Translations under genes and position numbers: made by a program
Part shown: positions 8,444 to 17,618 of the stretch, one piece after another
Numbering within the stretch: the stretch's first letter is position 1
Layout of the letters: each line of letters starts with the position of its first letter
Notes under the pieces: generated by a model
Databases searched by the model: none
Seen by the model: the letters and a program-made list of their open reading frames with translations, nothing else
What the model was told of the DNA's origin: nothing
Source of the DNA: Plasticicumulans acidivorans
GTDB taxonomy: Bacteria; Pseudomonadota; Gammaproteobacteria; Competibacterales; Competibacteraceae
NCBI RefSeq assembly: GCF_003182095.1
Contig: NZ_QGTJ01000001.1
Coordinates: 186,001-250,000 of the forward strand
Direction: 5' to 3'
DNA length: 64,000 nucleotides

Positions 8444-9707
8444 TAGCTTTCAGACCCAGCGCATGATCAAGGAAGGGCACGCCCCCATAGCGCCCCAGCA
8501 GATAACCACGCTCCAGCGCCTCGGTCTTGCGCGGACTGAATTCCGCCAGTCCGATCAGCTGCGACGCCTGATCCTGTGCCTTCTTGACCAGCCATACCTG
8601 ATCACGCCGGAACAAGCCCGTTGCATCGAGCAGCGAGGTATCGTGCGTCGTGAACACCAGCTGAGCGTTCTTGGTATTGATTTCGCGCTGATGGAACAGG
8701 CCCACCAGCTTGCGCACCAGCAAGGTATGCAGGCTGGTATCGAGCTCGTCGATGAACAACGTCAGCCCTTTATCGAGGATATCCAGTACCGGCCCGGCAA
8801 AGTGCAAAAGAACGCGCGTGCCGTTCGACTCATCCATCAAATCCAGATCGGCCGCCCCCCGCTCGGTTTCATGATGGAAGCGCAGCTGAAATTCCTCGGT
8901 CTCCTCCATCTTCACTTCGGTCTTACCCGCTGCCATGTCGATGTGGACGGACGGACCCTGCACCTTGCGCGTCTGGATATCGATGTCGGCGATGCTGATA
9001 TCGGCCGCGCTGAGAAAATCGCAGATCCGCCGGTGCGCAGTGGGCTGCTGCAGCATCTGGAAGGAGGTCTGCAAACCGACCTGCGCCTGCTCATTGAAAA
9101 TCACCAGCCGCCGGGCGAACCAGTCGAACACCGGCCGCAGCGCCTCACTGTTGAGCTGCACGGCCATCGACAGGAACAGCGCATTGGAGCGCGTCGCCGT
9201 CTCCCACAGGCTCTTGGCCCCCTTTAGTCCGGGGCCGAACGTGTAAGCCTCATTGCCCTCGTCATCGACTCGGCGCTCAAACCAGCGCTGCGGCTTGAAC
9301 GCCTTGTAGACCAGCAGGTACTCGCGGACGATGCGCAGCGGCGTCAGCGCAAAGCCGTACTGATAACGCACTCCATCAAGGATGAACGTGACTTCGAAGC
9401 TCGTAGGCTCGCGCTCGGACTGGCGATCGAGACGGAAGGGCTGCACCGCATACGTCTGGCCCGGCTGCACCACCGTGGCCGATTCCACGACGACGGCCTT
9501 CATATACTGCAGCGCCTTGATCAAATTGGACTTACCGCTGGCATTGGCACCGTAGATCACGGCGCTGCGCAACACCTGAGGCGCGGCGTTGAGGCCGGTC
9601 GCGATGGTGTGCGTATCGCGCAGCGTCTTGTCGCTCGAAGCGACCAGACTGAGCACCTGCTCATCCCGCAGGCTGCGGAAATTTTCGACGCGAAACTCTA
9701 CTAGCAT
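8433..9707 (-). CDS. rloA: RloA-family AAA/ABC-type ATPase, defence pair partner
   Basis: 424 residues starting at 9707, chosen because GGAGC lies seven bases upstream; a longer in-frame start at 9758 would swallow a hairpin. The N-terminus (MLVEFRVENFRSL) and Walker A (GANASGKSN, 53-61) are typical of OLD/RloA ATPases; Walker B with the SMC-like acidic end is LTLFIDELDTSLH near residue 335. A switch-histidine region (VFTTHDTSLLD) follows. It should sense a phage or stress cue and control RloB. The pair stands alone: no restriction-modification genes flank it, unlike classical rlo genes. Confidence 0.88.
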   Translation of the reverse strand: MLVEFRVENFRSLRDEQVLSLVASSDKTLRDTHTIATGLNAAPQVLRSAVIYGANASGKSNLIKALQYMKAVVVESATVVQPGQTYAVQPFRLDRQSEREPTSFEVTFILDGVRYQYGFALTPLRIVREYLLVYKAFKPQRWFERRVDDEGNEAYTFGPGLKGAKSLWETATRSNALFLSMAVQLNSEALRPVFDWFARRLVIFNEQAQVGLQTSFQMLQQPTAHRRICDFLSAADISIADIDIQTRKVQGPSVHIDMAAGKTEVKMEETEEFQLRFHHETERGAADLDLMDESNGTRVLLHFAGPVLDILDKGLTLFIDELDTSLHTLLVRKLVGLFHQREINTKNAQLVFTTHDTSLLDATGLFRRDQVWLVKKAQDQASQLIGLAEFSPRKTEALERGYLLGRYGGVPFLDHALGLKANGA

Positions 9708-9730
9708 CAGTTGCTCCAAAATAACTGATG

Positions 9731-9769
9731 TTTTTGCGTTTACCACGCAAAAATCCAATTTATTTGGAT
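9731..9769 (-). promoter_or_regulatory. Two small inverted repeats in the rloA leader
   Basis: TTTTTGCGT (9731-9739) pairs perfectly with ACGCAAAAA (9745-9753) around a 5-base loop, and ATCCAA (9753-9758) with TTGGAT (9764-9769). Both lie just upstream of the rloA ribosome-binding site, so they may be operators or leader structure affecting its translation. Confidence 0.5.
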
Positions 9770-9773
9770 GAAG

Positions 9774-9779
9774 ATTCTA
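9774..9779 (-). promoter_or_regulatory. Candidate -10 box for rloAB
   Basis: On the minus strand TAGAAT matches the sigma-70 -10 consensus at five of six positions. The expected -35 position is a poor CG-rich sequence, and the palindrome 9780-9795 occupies the spacer, so the promoter may be weak or repressed. Confidence 0.35.
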
Positions 9780-9857
9780 GCGTGAAATTCCACGCACGCG
9801 CGTAGGACTCGTGCGAAAGCAATTTTCTGTTTGAAGAGTTCGCGTGGAATTTCACGC
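9780..9857. repeat. Pair of inverted 16-bp near-palindromes upstream of rloA
   Basis: GCGTGAAATTCCACGC at 9780-9795 and its exact reverse complement GCGTGGAATTTCACGC at 9842-9857. Each copy is a palindrome except for one base pair. Their centres are 62 bp apart, about six helical turns, as expected for two operator sites on the same face. They lie between rloA and marC. Confidence 0.75.
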
Positions 9858-9943
9858 GCGCGGTGCACACGGTAAGCGGCACACTCCGAGCACCGCGCCG
9901 AGCCTATATCATGGCGCGAACCTTTCCCGCACGGGCCCTGCCG

Positions 9944-10612
9944 ATGAACCTGCCGCCTCTCAGCGACCTGCTCACTCATTACCTGCTCGGCGTCAGCTCG
10001 CTGCTGGCGATCACCAATCCGTTCAGCACGATTCCGCTGCTGCTGACGCTGACCAGCGGCATGACCGAGCGCCAGCGCCGACAGCAGGCGACGCGGGCGG
10101 CACGCAACGCCACGATCATCATGCTGATCGCGCTGTTCATCGGCGGCCTGATCCTGGAGTTCTTCAGCATCTCGATTGCGGCGCTGCGCATCGCCGGCGG
10201 GCTGATCGTCGCCTTTCTCGGCTTTCGCATGCTGTTTCCGCAACCGGCGGTGAAAAGCGACGGCGTCGGCGAAAGCGTTGCCGAGCGCCGTCACGATTAC
10301 TCGCTGATCCCGCTGGCGCTGCCGAGCATGGCCGGCGCCGGCTCGCTGGCGCTGGTGATGAGCTACTCGACGACGATCGCCGAACTCGACCACCCCACGC
10401 TCAAGCTGATCGGCTATGCGCTCGCCGTCGCCGGCATCAGCACCGTCGGCCTGATCGCCGCGCTGGTGCTGCGCGCCGGCTCGCGCATCGCCAACCGCCT
10501 CGGCAGCAACGGCCTCGATGCGCTGGCCCGCGTCATGGGCCTGCTGATGGTGTGCATCGGCGTGCAGTTCATCGGCAACGGCATCATCGAGTTCTTCCAC
10601 ATCCAGCGCTGA
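9944..10612 (+). CDS. MarC-family integral membrane protein
   Basis: 222 residues from the ATG at 9944, with the MarC features: SSLLAITNPFSTIPLLLTLT near the N-terminus, RAARNATIIM, and six hydrophobic helices spread to the C-terminus. MarC/UPF0056 proteins are inner-membrane proteins; amino-acid export has been suggested but function is not settled. Upstream in-frame ATGs at 9863 and 9911 exist, but family members start right before the first helix, and a TATATC at 9905-9910 could be a -10 box for a short leader. No clear ribosome-binding site is seen for any of them. Confidence 0.85.
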   Translation: MNLPPLSDLLTHYLLGVSSLLAITNPFSTIPLLLTLTSGMTERQRRQQATRAARNATIIMLIALFIGGLILEFFSISIAALRIAGGLIVAFLGFRMLFPQPAVKSDGVGESVAERRHDYSLIPLALPSMAGAGSLALVMSYSTTIAELDHPTLKLIGYALAVAGISTVGLIAALVLRAGSRIANRLGSNGLDALARVMGLLMVCIGVQFIGNGIIEFFHIQR

Positions 10613-10623
10613 GGCGGCCGGGC

Positions 10624-10694
10624 CTGCCGGCGCCAGGCCGGCGCGCTGTGATTTTTCCCGCATCCCCGGCCCTTCCTCCTGAGCAGGAAGGGCC
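10624..10694. terminator. Convergent terminator region between marC and atzF
   Basis: A GC-rich imperfect hairpin (about 10624-10645) followed by GATTTTT serves marC on the plus strand. It is followed by a perfect 10-bp hairpin GGCCCTTCCT (10668-10677) / AGGAAGGGCC (10685-10694) with a 7-base loop that could serve either strand. The position between two converging genes supports the call; only the first has a T-run. Confidence 0.6.
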
Positions 10695-10706
10695 GCAGGG
10701 ACAGGC

Positions 10707-12440
10707 TCAGCGGCTCGCCAGATAGGCCCGCCAGCCGCCGCAGGCAGTGATGTCGGTGGCGCTGGTGACGATGTGGCCTTCGCAGATGAAGCCCTTGATC
10801 CAGCGGCCGTCGGCCAGTTCGACGCTGCCGATGCCGAGCGGCGCCGGGATGCCGGCGACGAAGCTGCCGAGCTCGGCCAGCGGCATCGACCAGACCTCGA
10901 CCTCGATCGCCGCGCCATTGGCCTCGTCGCGGATCAGCCCCGGGCGCAGCGGCGGTCCGCCGGCCAGCGCGTAGAAGCGGTAATGCGGCGCGGTGCGGGT
11001 GGCGCTGAGCAGCGTCGCGCCGCGCTCGGTGAGCTGGTGGTTGAGCGGCAGGCCGGACAGGTGCGCGCCGCACACCAGCAGTTCGATGCTCGGTGGCGCG
11101 GCGGCGGCGAAGCGCGCGCCAAAGGCAAGCAGGCGGCGATCGCTGCCGGCGGCCGCGAACAGCGTCACGCCCCACGGCAGACCGCTGCTCAACAGCCCCT
11201 CGCCGGGCACGGCGAGCGCGGCGTAGTCGAGCAGATTCATGAAGTTGGTGTAGAGGCCGAGGTTCGAGTTGAGGCGGATCGGCTCGGCGTCGACCTCAGC
11301 GAGGCGATAGGCGCGCGGCGCGGTCGGCGTGAGGATGAAATCGACGCCGGCGAGGATGGCGTCGGCCTGGCGCTTGAGTTCGAGCAGGCGGTACTGCGCC
11401 TTGAACGCCGCCACCGCGCCGAGCTGGCCGCCCGGCTCGATGATCGCGCGCGTCACCGGCAGCAGCGCCTGCGGCTGGCTGCGGATGAAGTCCTCGATCG
11501 CGGCGTAGCGCTCGGCCACCCACGGCCCTTCATAGAGCAGGCGCGCGGCCTCGGCGAAGGGCGTGAAGTCGATCGTCACCGCCTCGCCGCCGGCGGCGAC
11601 CATCTGTGCCACTGCCGCGGCGAAGCGCGCCGGCATTTCCTCGTCGCCGCAGAATTCGAGCTGCGCCGCCGCCGGCACGCCGAAGCGAAAGCGTGGCGGC
11701 GTGTCGGCAGCGGCCAGCGGCAGCTCACGGGCATAGGCATCAGCAGCGTCGAAGCCGGCGGCAACGGCCAGCACGGCATCGGCATCGGCGGTATCCAGCG
11801 CGAAGATCGACACGCAGTCGAGGCTGCGGCAGGCCGGCACCACGCCGCGCGTCGACAGCAGGCCCTTGCTCGGTTTGACGCCGACCAGCGCATTGAACGC
11901 CGCCGGCACACGCCCGGAGCCGGCGGTGTCGGTGCCAAGCGAGAAGCTCGCCAGGCCGTGGGCGACGGCGACCGCCGAACCGCCGCTGGAGCCGCCGGAA
12001 ACGTAGTCCGGGTTGTAGGCATTGCGCGTGGCGCCATACGGCGAACGCGCGCCGACCAGGCCGGTAGCGAACTGGTCGAGATTGCCCTTGCCGACCGGGA
12101 GCGCACCGGCGGCGATCAAGCGGGCGACCACCTGCGCCGACTCGACCGGCTGGTAGGCGAAAGCCGGGCAGGCGGCGGTGGTCGGCACGCCGGCGAGGTC
12201 GATGTTGTCCTTGATGACGAAGGGCACGCCGTACAGCGGCAGGCTGGCCGGGTCGCGGCCATCGAGCGCGGCCAGGTAGGGTTCGAGCTCGGCGGCGCTC
12301 AGCGCGTGGATGAAGATGTGATCGTCGGCGTGCTGCGGGATGCGCGCGAGGATCTCGGCAAGCACGCCGCGCGGCGTGCGCCGGCCGGCGAGGTAATCAC
12401 GGCGCAGGCTGGCAATGCGCAGGTCGGGACGGGTAGGCAT
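10707..12440 (-). CDS. atzF: Allophanate hydrolase
   Basis: 577 residues with an N-terminal amidase-signature domain: Lys77 in VIKDN, the Gly/Ser loop at 148-155 (SGGSSGGS) and nucleophile Ser175 in DTAGSGR. A C-terminal domain (about 450-577) matches the AtzF extension that completes decarboxylation. It converts allophanate to ammonia and carbon dioxide in the cytoplasm, the last step after urea or guanidine carboxylation. It closes the operon, 98 bases after the carboxylase; two stem-loops lie in that gap, so its expression may be tuned separately. Confidence 0.93.
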   Translation of the reverse strand: MPTRPDLRIASLRRDYLAGRRTPRGVLAEILARIPQHADDHIFIHALSAAELEPYLAALDGRDPASLPLYGVPFVIKDNIDLAGVPTTAACPAFAYQPVESAQVVARLIAAGALPVGKGNLDQFATGLVGARSPYGATRNAYNPDYVSGGSSGGSAVAVAHGLASFSLGTDTAGSGRVPAAFNALVGVKPSKGLLSTRGVVPACRSLDCVSIFALDTADADAVLAVAAGFDAADAYARELPLAAADTPPRFRFGVPAAAQLEFCGDEEMPARFAAAVAQMVAAGGEAVTIDFTPFAEAARLLYEGPWVAERYAAIEDFIRSQPQALLPVTRAIIEPGGQLGAVAAFKAQYRLLELKRQADAILAGVDFILTPTAPRAYRLAEVDAEPIRLNSNLGLYTNFMNLLDYAALAVPGEGLLSSGLPWGVTLFAAAGSDRRLLAFGARFAAAAPPSIELLVCGAHLSGLPLNHQLTERGATLLSATRTAPHYRFYALAGGPPLRPGLIRDEANGAAIEVEVWSMPLAELGSFVAGIPAPLGIGSVELADGRWIKGFICEGHIVTSATDITACGGWRAYLASR

Positions 12441-12464
12441 CGGTCGGTCTCCGGCAATCAGGCG

Positions 12465-12530
12465 GGCGGCGCCGAGCGCCGCCGGAATCAGGATTCACAG
12501 GCATGCAGGCCCGGGGCTGCGGCCCCGGGC
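12465..12530 (-). other. Two perfect intercistronic stem-loops between carboxylase and atzF
   Basis: GGCGGCGC-cga-GCGCCGCC (12465-12483, 8-bp arms) and GCCCGGGGC-tgcg-GCCCCGGGC (12509-12530, 9-bp arms). Neither is followed by a T-run. They may be RNA processing or stability elements inside the operon transcript. Confidence 0.5.
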
Positions 12531-12538
12531 AGACGGGC

Positions 12539-15500
12539 TCAGGCGCTGGCGGTATCGAGCACCAGCAGGCGCGCGCCGGCGGCGATCTGGCTGCCGGGCT
12601 TGCACAGCACGCGGCTGACGGTGCCGGCGGCCGGTGCGGCGAGCGTGATTTCCATCTTCATGCTCTCCAGCACCACCAGCGGCTGGCCGGCGCTGACGCT
12701 GGCGCCCTCCTCCACCAGCACCTGCCAGACGCTGCCCGGCACGTGCGCCTCGACGGCGATCTCGGCTTCGGCGAGGGCCAGCTCGGCGCCTTCGAGCGCG
12801 CTGTCGAGCTCCTCGGCACTGAACTGGTCCTGCCCGCTCTGCGCCCAGCGTGCGCGCTCGGCGGCGAAGGCGGCACTGCGCCGGGCCTCGAAGCGGGCGA
12901 TCGATTCGGCGTTGGCATCGAGGAACTCGCGGTAGCGGCGCAGGCTGAAGCGGGTTTCCTCGATGCGCAGACCGAAGCGCCCCTGCGGGAAGTCCTCGCG
13001 CAGCTGCAGCAGTTCGTCCTCGCTGACTTCGTAGAAGCGGATCTGGTCGAAAAAGCGCAGCAGCCAGGGCTTGGGGAACTCGGCGGTGCGGTGGTAACGG
13101 TTCCACATCTGCACGGTGCGGCCGACGAACTGGTAGCCGCCGGGGCCTTCCATGCCGTAGACGCACAGGTAGGAGCCGCCGATGCCGACGGCGTTTTCCG
13201 GCGTCCAGGTGCGCGCCGGGTTGTACTTGGTGGTCACCAGGCGGTGGCGCGGGTCGAGCGGGGTCGCCACCGGCGCACCGAGGTAGACGTCACCGAGGCC
13301 CATGACCACGTAGCTGGCACCGAAGACGATCTCGCGGACCTGCTCGATCGAGTCCAGGCCGTTGATGCGGCGGATGAATTCGAGGTTGCTCGGGCACCAC
13401 GGCGCGTCCTTGCGCACCGAGGTGGCGTATTTCTCGATCGCCCGCTGCGTCTGGCTGTCATTCCAGGCCAGCGGCAGGTGGACGATGCGCGCCGGCACCT
13501 CGACGTCGTCGACTTCGCCGAGTTTGCGCTCCAGATGCTGCAGGCGTTCGAGCAGCTGCAGCAGCGGCAGCGCGTCGGGCTGGTAGTGGATCTGCAGCGA
13601 GCGGATGCCCGGCGTCATCTCCAGCACGCCGTCCCAGCCGGCGGCGCGGATGCGCTCCATCAGCACCTGCGCGCGAAAGCGCAGCGCCAGGTCGAGCACG
13701 TGCGGGCCGTATTCGATCAGCAGGAAGTCATCGCCCGAGGGGCGGTAGACGACCTCGACCGGCGTGTCGCTGAGCCGCGCCAGCACCGGCGACTGCGGCG
13801 GCACCGGGGTGATTTCCGGCGCGCCGGCGACGAACTCGTCGACCCAGCGGCGCTGCGCCTCACGCAGCGCCGCGGCGCTGGCGAAGTCGACCGGCACGAA
13901 GCGCACGTGATCACCGGGGCGCAGCTGGCCGAGCATCCACAGGTCGGCCAGCACCACCGTCGCCGGGCAGACGAAGCCGCCGAGCGACGGCCCGTCCGGG
14001 CCAAGGATCACCGGCATGTCGCCGGTGAAATCGACGGTGCCGATGGCGTAGGCGTTGTCGTGGATGTTCGACGGATGCAGGCCGGCCTCGCCGCCGTCGC
14101 TGCGCGCCCACTGCGGCTTCGGCCCGACCAGGCGCACGCCGGTGCGGCTGGAGTTGTAGTGCACTTCCCAGGCGGTGGCGAAGAACGCCTCGATGCCGGC
14201 CGGCGTGAAGAAGTCCGGCGCGCCGTGCGGGCCGTAGATCACCCGCAGCGTCCACTCGCGGCCGTAGTGTGGGATCGCCGCGGCCGGCAGCGCGCGCTCG
14301 GAACCGTCGGCGGCGGTCGGTACGAAGTGCAGCACGTCGCCGGTGCGCAGCGCCCGTCCGCCGTGGCCGCCGAACTGGCCGAGCGTGAAGGTCGACTTCG
14401 AGCCGAGGTAGTACGGCACGTCGAGCCCGCCCTTGACCGCGAGGTAGGCGCGCGCGCCGTCGCTGGCCTGACCGATGCGCAGCACGCTGCCGGCGGCGAC
14501 CTCCAGCGGCGCCCACTGCGCCACGCGCACGCCGTCGAGTTCGAGCGGCACGCTGGCGCCGGTGACGGCGATCACCGCCGGGGCGTAGAAGCGCAGCGTC
14601 GGGCCGTTGACGGTGATCTCCAGCCCGGCGGCCCCCTGAGGGTTGCCGACGATGCGGTTGGCGAGGCGGAAGGCCAGATCGTCCATCGGCCCGGACGGCG
14701 GCACGCCGACGTCCCAGTGGCCGCCGCGCCCCGGCCAGTCCTGCACCGTGGTCTGCGTGCCGCCGGCCAGCACCTCGATGGTGCGCGGGCGGAAGCTGAA
14801 CCGCCCCAGCGTCGCGGTGATGTGGGTGCCGGCACTGAAGTCTTCCTGCGCCAGCACCTGACGCAGGTAGTCGAGATTGGTCTCGATGCCGGCCAGCCGG
14901 GTCGCGCCCAGCGCCTGGGCCAGCGCGGCCAGCGCCGCCGGGCGGTCGCCGGCGTGGACGATGACCTTGGCCAGCATCGGGTCGTAGTACGGCGGCACCT
15001 CGACGCCGGCCGCAACCCAGCTGTCGCAGCGCACGCCGGCGGGGAATTCGACCTGTGTCAGCAGCCCGGCCTGCGGCTGGAAATTGCGCGCCGGGTCTTC
15101 GGCGTAGACGCGCGCCTGGATCGCGTGACCGTGCGGCGTGACGCGCAGCGTCTGCAGCGGCGGCAGATCGCCGGCGGCGAGCTGCAGCATCCACGCCACC
15201 AGATCGACGCCGGTGACCAGCTCGGTGACGCCGTGCTCGACCTGCAGCCGGGTGTTGACCTCCAGGAAGTAAAACCGCTGCTCGGCGTCGTCATAGATGA
15301 ACTCGACGGTGCCGGCCGAGCGGTAGGCGACGGCGCGCATCAGCCGCTCGGCGCTGGCCAGCAGCTCGGCGCGCACCGCCGGCGCCAGCCGCGGCGCCGG
15401 GGTTTCTTCGATGACTTTCTGGTTGCGCCGCTGCAGCGAGCAGTCGCGCTCGCCGAGCGCGATGACCTCGCCGCGCCCATCGCCGAACACCTGCACTTCG

Positions 15501-16123
15501 ATGTGGCGGGCGCGCTCGACGAATTTCTCCAGAAACACGCCGGCGTTGCCGAAATTGTTGCGCCCGAGCCGCTGCACACTGGCGAAGGCTTCGCGCAGGC
15601 CGGCCTCGTCGCGGCACAGGCTCATGCCGATGCCGCCGCCGCCGGCGGTCGATTTGAGCATCAGCGGGTAACCGATCTGCGCGGCGGCGGCGACGGCGGC
15701 ATCGAGCGATTCGATCAGCTCGGTGCCCGGCAGCAGCGGCGCGCCGTTGTCGGCGGCGATGCGCCGCGCGGTGTGCTTGAGGCCGAAGGCTTCCATCTGC
15801 GCCGCGGTCGGGCCGATGAAGGCGATGCCCTCCTGCTCGCAGGCCAGCGCGAAGGCCGCGTTCTCGGAGAGAAAGCCGTAACCGGGGTGGATCGCCTGGG
15901 CGCCGCTGGCGCGCGCGGCGGCGAGGATTTTTTCAGCGTCGAGGTAGCTGCTGGCGGCCAGGTTCTCGCCGATCAGGATCGCCTCGTCGGCTTCCTGCAC
16001 GTGGCGGGAATGGCGGTCGGCGGTGGTGTAGACGGCGACCGAGCGCACGCCGAGCTGCCTGAGCGTGCGGATGATGCGACAGGCGATGGCGCCGCGATTG
16101 GCGATCAGGACGGTATCGAACAT
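12539..16123 (-). CDS. Biotin-dependent urea/guanidine carboxylase (probable guanidine carboxylase)
   Basis: 1194 residues in the single-chain urea carboxylase layout: biotin carboxylase with ATP-grasp (1-450; [26 protein letters not shown]), then allophanate-hydrolase-like KipI/KipA-type carboxyltransferase domains (about 470-1050), and a C-terminal biotinyl domain with ESMKM, biotin on Lys1156. It carboxylates the substrate with bicarbonate and ATP. Such enzymes in operons with a guanidine-I riboswitch and two DUF1989 proteins act on guanidine rather than urea; that context is complete here. The start at 16123 fits the family; upstream in-frame codons to 16174 are not conserved. Substrate is inference until the active-site residues are aligned. 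Confidence 0.93.
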   Translation of the reverse strand: MFDTVLIANRGAIACRIIRTLRQLGVRSVAVYTTADRHSRHVQEADEAILIGENLAASSYLDAEKILAAARASGAQAIHPGYGFLSENAAFALACEQEGIAFIGPTAAQMEAFGLKHTARRIAADNGAPLLPGTELIESLDAAVAAAAQIGYPLMLKSTAGGGGIGMSLCRDEAGLREAFASVQRLGRNNFGNAGVFLEKFVERARHIEVQVFGDGRGEVIALGERDCSLQRRNQKVIEETPAPRLAPAVRAELLASAERLMRAVAYRSAGTVEFIYDDAEQRFYFLEVNTRLQVEHGVTELVTGVDLVAWMLQLAAGDLPPLQTLRVTPHGHAIQARVYAEDPARNFQPQAGLLTQVEFPAGVRCDSWVAAGVEVPPYYDPMLAKVIVHAGDRPAALAALAQALGATRLAGIETNLDYLRQVLAQEDFSAGTHITATLGRFSFRPRTIEVLAGGTQTTVQDWPGRGGHWDVGVPPSGPMDDLAFRLANRIVGNPQGAAGLEITVNGPTLRFYAPAVIAVTGASVPLELDGVRVAQWAPLEVAAGSVLRIGQASDGARAYLAVKGGLDVPYYLGSKSTFTLGQFGGHGGRALRTGDVLHFVPTAADGSERALPAAAIPHYGREWTLRVIYGPHGAPDFFTPAGIEAFFATAWEVHYNSSRTGVRLVGPKPQWARSDGGEAGLHPSNIHDNAYAIGTVDFTGDMPVILGPDGPSLGGFVCPATVVLADLWMLGQLRPGDHVRFVPVDFASAAALREAQRRWVDEFVAGAPEITPVPPQSPVLARLSDTPVEVVYRPSGDDFLLIEYGPHVLDLALRFRAQVLMERIRAAGWDGVLEMTPGIRSLQIHYQPDALPLLQLLERLQHLERKLGEVDDVEVPARIVHLPLAWNDSQTQRAIEKYATSVRKDAPWCPSNLEFIRRINGLDSIEQVREIVFGASYVVMGLGDVYLGAPVATPLDPRHRLVTTKYNPARTWTPENAVGIGGSYLCVYGMEGPGGYQFVGRTVQMWNRYHRTAEFPKPWLLRFFDQIRFYEVSEDELLQLREDFPQGRFGLRIEETRFSLRRYREFLDANAESIARFEARRSAAFAAERARWAQSGQDQFSAEELDSALEGAELALAEAEIAVEAHVPGSVWQVLVEEGASVSAGQPLVVLESMKMEITLAAPAAGTVSRVLCKPGSQIAAGARLLVLDTASA

Positions 16124-16143
16124 GGCGGATTTTCCATGCCGGT

Positions 16144-16195
16144 GGCGGGTCGTCCCGCCGGAAATCCGGAACACGCGCGGGGTCGTCCCCGTGCG
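16144..16195 (-). other. Tandem stem-loops sharing a TCGT loop
   Basis: GGCGGG-TCGT-CCCGCC (16144-16159) and a 9-bp stem closed by CGGGG-TCGT-CCCCG (16174-16195, one G-T pair). On the transcript both loops read ACGA. They sit between the deiminase subunit gene and the carboxylase gene. Confidence 0.5.
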
Positions 16196-16231
16196 CAGGC
16201 AAACGCCACAGGCGTCGGCCGTATCAGCGCC

Positions 16232-16867
16232 TCAGGCCGCCCACACCAGCATCCGCACCGGCGTCGGGTTGTAGGCATTGCAGGGGTTGTTGAGCTGCGG
16301 GCAGTTGGAGACCAGCACCAGCAGGTCCATCTCGGCGCGGATCTCGACGTACTTGCCCGGCGCCGAGACGCCGTCCTCGAAGGTCAGGCCGCCGGCCGGC
16401 GTCACCGGCACGTTCATGAAGAAGTTGATGTTGTGCGTCAGATCGCGCTTGTCCATGCGCCCGTCGCGGCTGATCGCCAGCAGGAAGCTGTCGCGGCAGG
16501 AGTGCATGTAGCGCTTTTCCAGCGCGTAGCGGATCTGGTTGGACTCGGCGGCACAGGCACCGCCCAGCGTGTCGTGGCGGCCGCAGGTGTCGGCGACGAT
16601 CTCGCCCATCACCCGGTTCTCGGTCGACATCAGCCGGGTGCCGGCCGACAGGTACAGCGCGCCCTGCGCGCGGATGGTGTCGACGGCGCTGTAGCGCTCG
16701 CTCGGATCGCGGGCGTTGTAGAACAGCGTATCGACCGCCTGGTTGCCTTCGAGGTCGGCGATGCGCAGGGTCTGGCCGGCCTTGACCTCGTAGAGCCAGG
16801 GCTGGCCGGCGGGCACCACCTCGTCGTGGATGGCGGCGGCGGGATCGAGCGGACTTTCCTTCAACAT
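16232..16867 (-). CDS. Carboxyguanidine deiminase subunit (urea-carboxylase-associated protein 2, DUF1989)
   Basis: 211 residues of the DUF1989 family known as UAAP2 ([44 protein letters not shown]). DUF1989 pairs next to guanidine carboxylase form carboxyguanidine deiminase (CgdAB), which removes an amino group from carboxyguanidine to give allophanate. The cysteine, histidine and glutamate residues in the conserved blocks fit metal binding and catalysis. Lies ten bases after the other subunit and 108 bases before the carboxylase. Which of the two is CgdA and which CgdB I leave open. Confidence 0.88.
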   Translation of the reverse strand: MLKESPLDPAAAIHDEVVPAGQPWLYEVKAGQTLRIADLEGNQAVDTLFYNARDPSERYSAVDTIRAQGALYLSAGTRLMSTENRVMGEIVADTCGRHDTLGGACAAESNQIRYALEKRYMHSCRDSFLLAISRDGRMDKRDLTHNINFFMNVPVTPAGGLTFEDGVSAPGKYVEIRAEMDLLVLVSNCPQLNNPCNAYNPTPVRMLVWAA

Positions 16868-16877
16868 GGCGGATTCC

Positions 16878-17618
16878 TCAGGCGTGCTCGTGCTGGCAGA
16901 AGCAGCGGCGGGTGTTCTCGTAGCCGCGGGCGTTTTCCGGGCGCGAGCGGTAGCAGATGTCGTCCGGCGTCATCGTGCCGGAGGCCCAGACTTCGAGCTG
17001 GACCGGCTTCGGCGCCCAGGCGCGCGCCGGGTCGAGCGGGTGCTGACAGGTGTTGAGCACCACCAGCACGTCCATCTCGGCGCGCAGGTCGACGTGATCG
17101 CCGGCCTTGGAATGACCGGCGACGTAGCTCAGCCGGCCTTCGCCGTCGGCGCTGACCTTGGAGAAGAAATTGACGTTCGCCGCCATGTCGCGCTTGCCCA
17201 GGCCGTGCTTGCCGAGCTCGATGAGGAAGCGCTCGCGGCCGCTGATGTGGAAACCGTTGCGCAGCGTCTGGTAGTCACCGACGCCGTACTTGGCCTCGGT
17301 CTCGGCACGGTCGGCGATGCCGCAGACGGTGTCGTGCCAGCCGACGCTGTCCTCGGCGATCGACAGCAGGATGTGGCCCATGTCCGAGTACAGGCAGTGG
17401 CCGGCGGTGAGCAGGAAGGTGTGCTGGCACTTCAGCGTGTCCGGCATGTTGTAGCGTTCGAGCGGCTGCGCGGCGTTGTAGGCCAGCAGGGCGACGTTGG
17501 CACCGCCCTCGATGTCGGTCAGGCGCAGCGTGTAGCCGCGACGCAGCACGAAGGACCAGCTCTCGGCGCCGTGCAGGCGCTCGGCATGGACGACCTTGTC
17601 GGGTGAATAGCTGCTCAT
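16878..17618 (-). CDS. Carboxyguanidine deiminase subunit (urea-carboxylase-associated protein 1, DUF1989)
   Basis: 246 residues, the UAAP1 member of the DUF1989 pair ([43 protein letters not shown]). It carries a C-terminal Cys/His tail (CFCQHEHA) absent from the partner, perhaps a metal site. It should form the heteromeric carboxyguanidine deiminase with the next gene, feeding allophanate to AtzF. Its ATG shares one base with the TGA of the ABC ATPase gene, so transport and catabolism genes are translated as a unit. Confidence 0.88.
   Translation of the reverse strand: MSSYSPDKVVHAERLHGAESWSFVLRRGYTLRLTDIEGGANVALLAYNAAQPLERYNMPDTLKCQHTFLLTAGHCLYSDMGHILLSIAEDSVGWHDTVCGIADRAETEAKYGVGDYQTLRNGFHISGRERFLIELGKHGLGKRDMAANVNFFSKVSADGEGRLSYVAGHSKAGDHVDLRAEMDVLVVLNTCQHPLDPARAWAPKPVQLEVWASGTMTPDDICYRSRPENARGYENTRRCFCQHEHA

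Noticed and set aside
9780..9857. The two inverted 16-mers as ends of a transposable element
   Set aside because: Only 46 bases lie between them, there is no transposase and no target duplication; operators fit better.
12503..17056. A 1517-codon open frame on the plus strand, antisense to the carboxylase and a deiminase gene
   Set aside because: Its composition (runs of Arg, Ala, Gly, Asp, His) is that of a high-GC shadow frame, while the minus strand encodes recognised catalytic motifs throughout.
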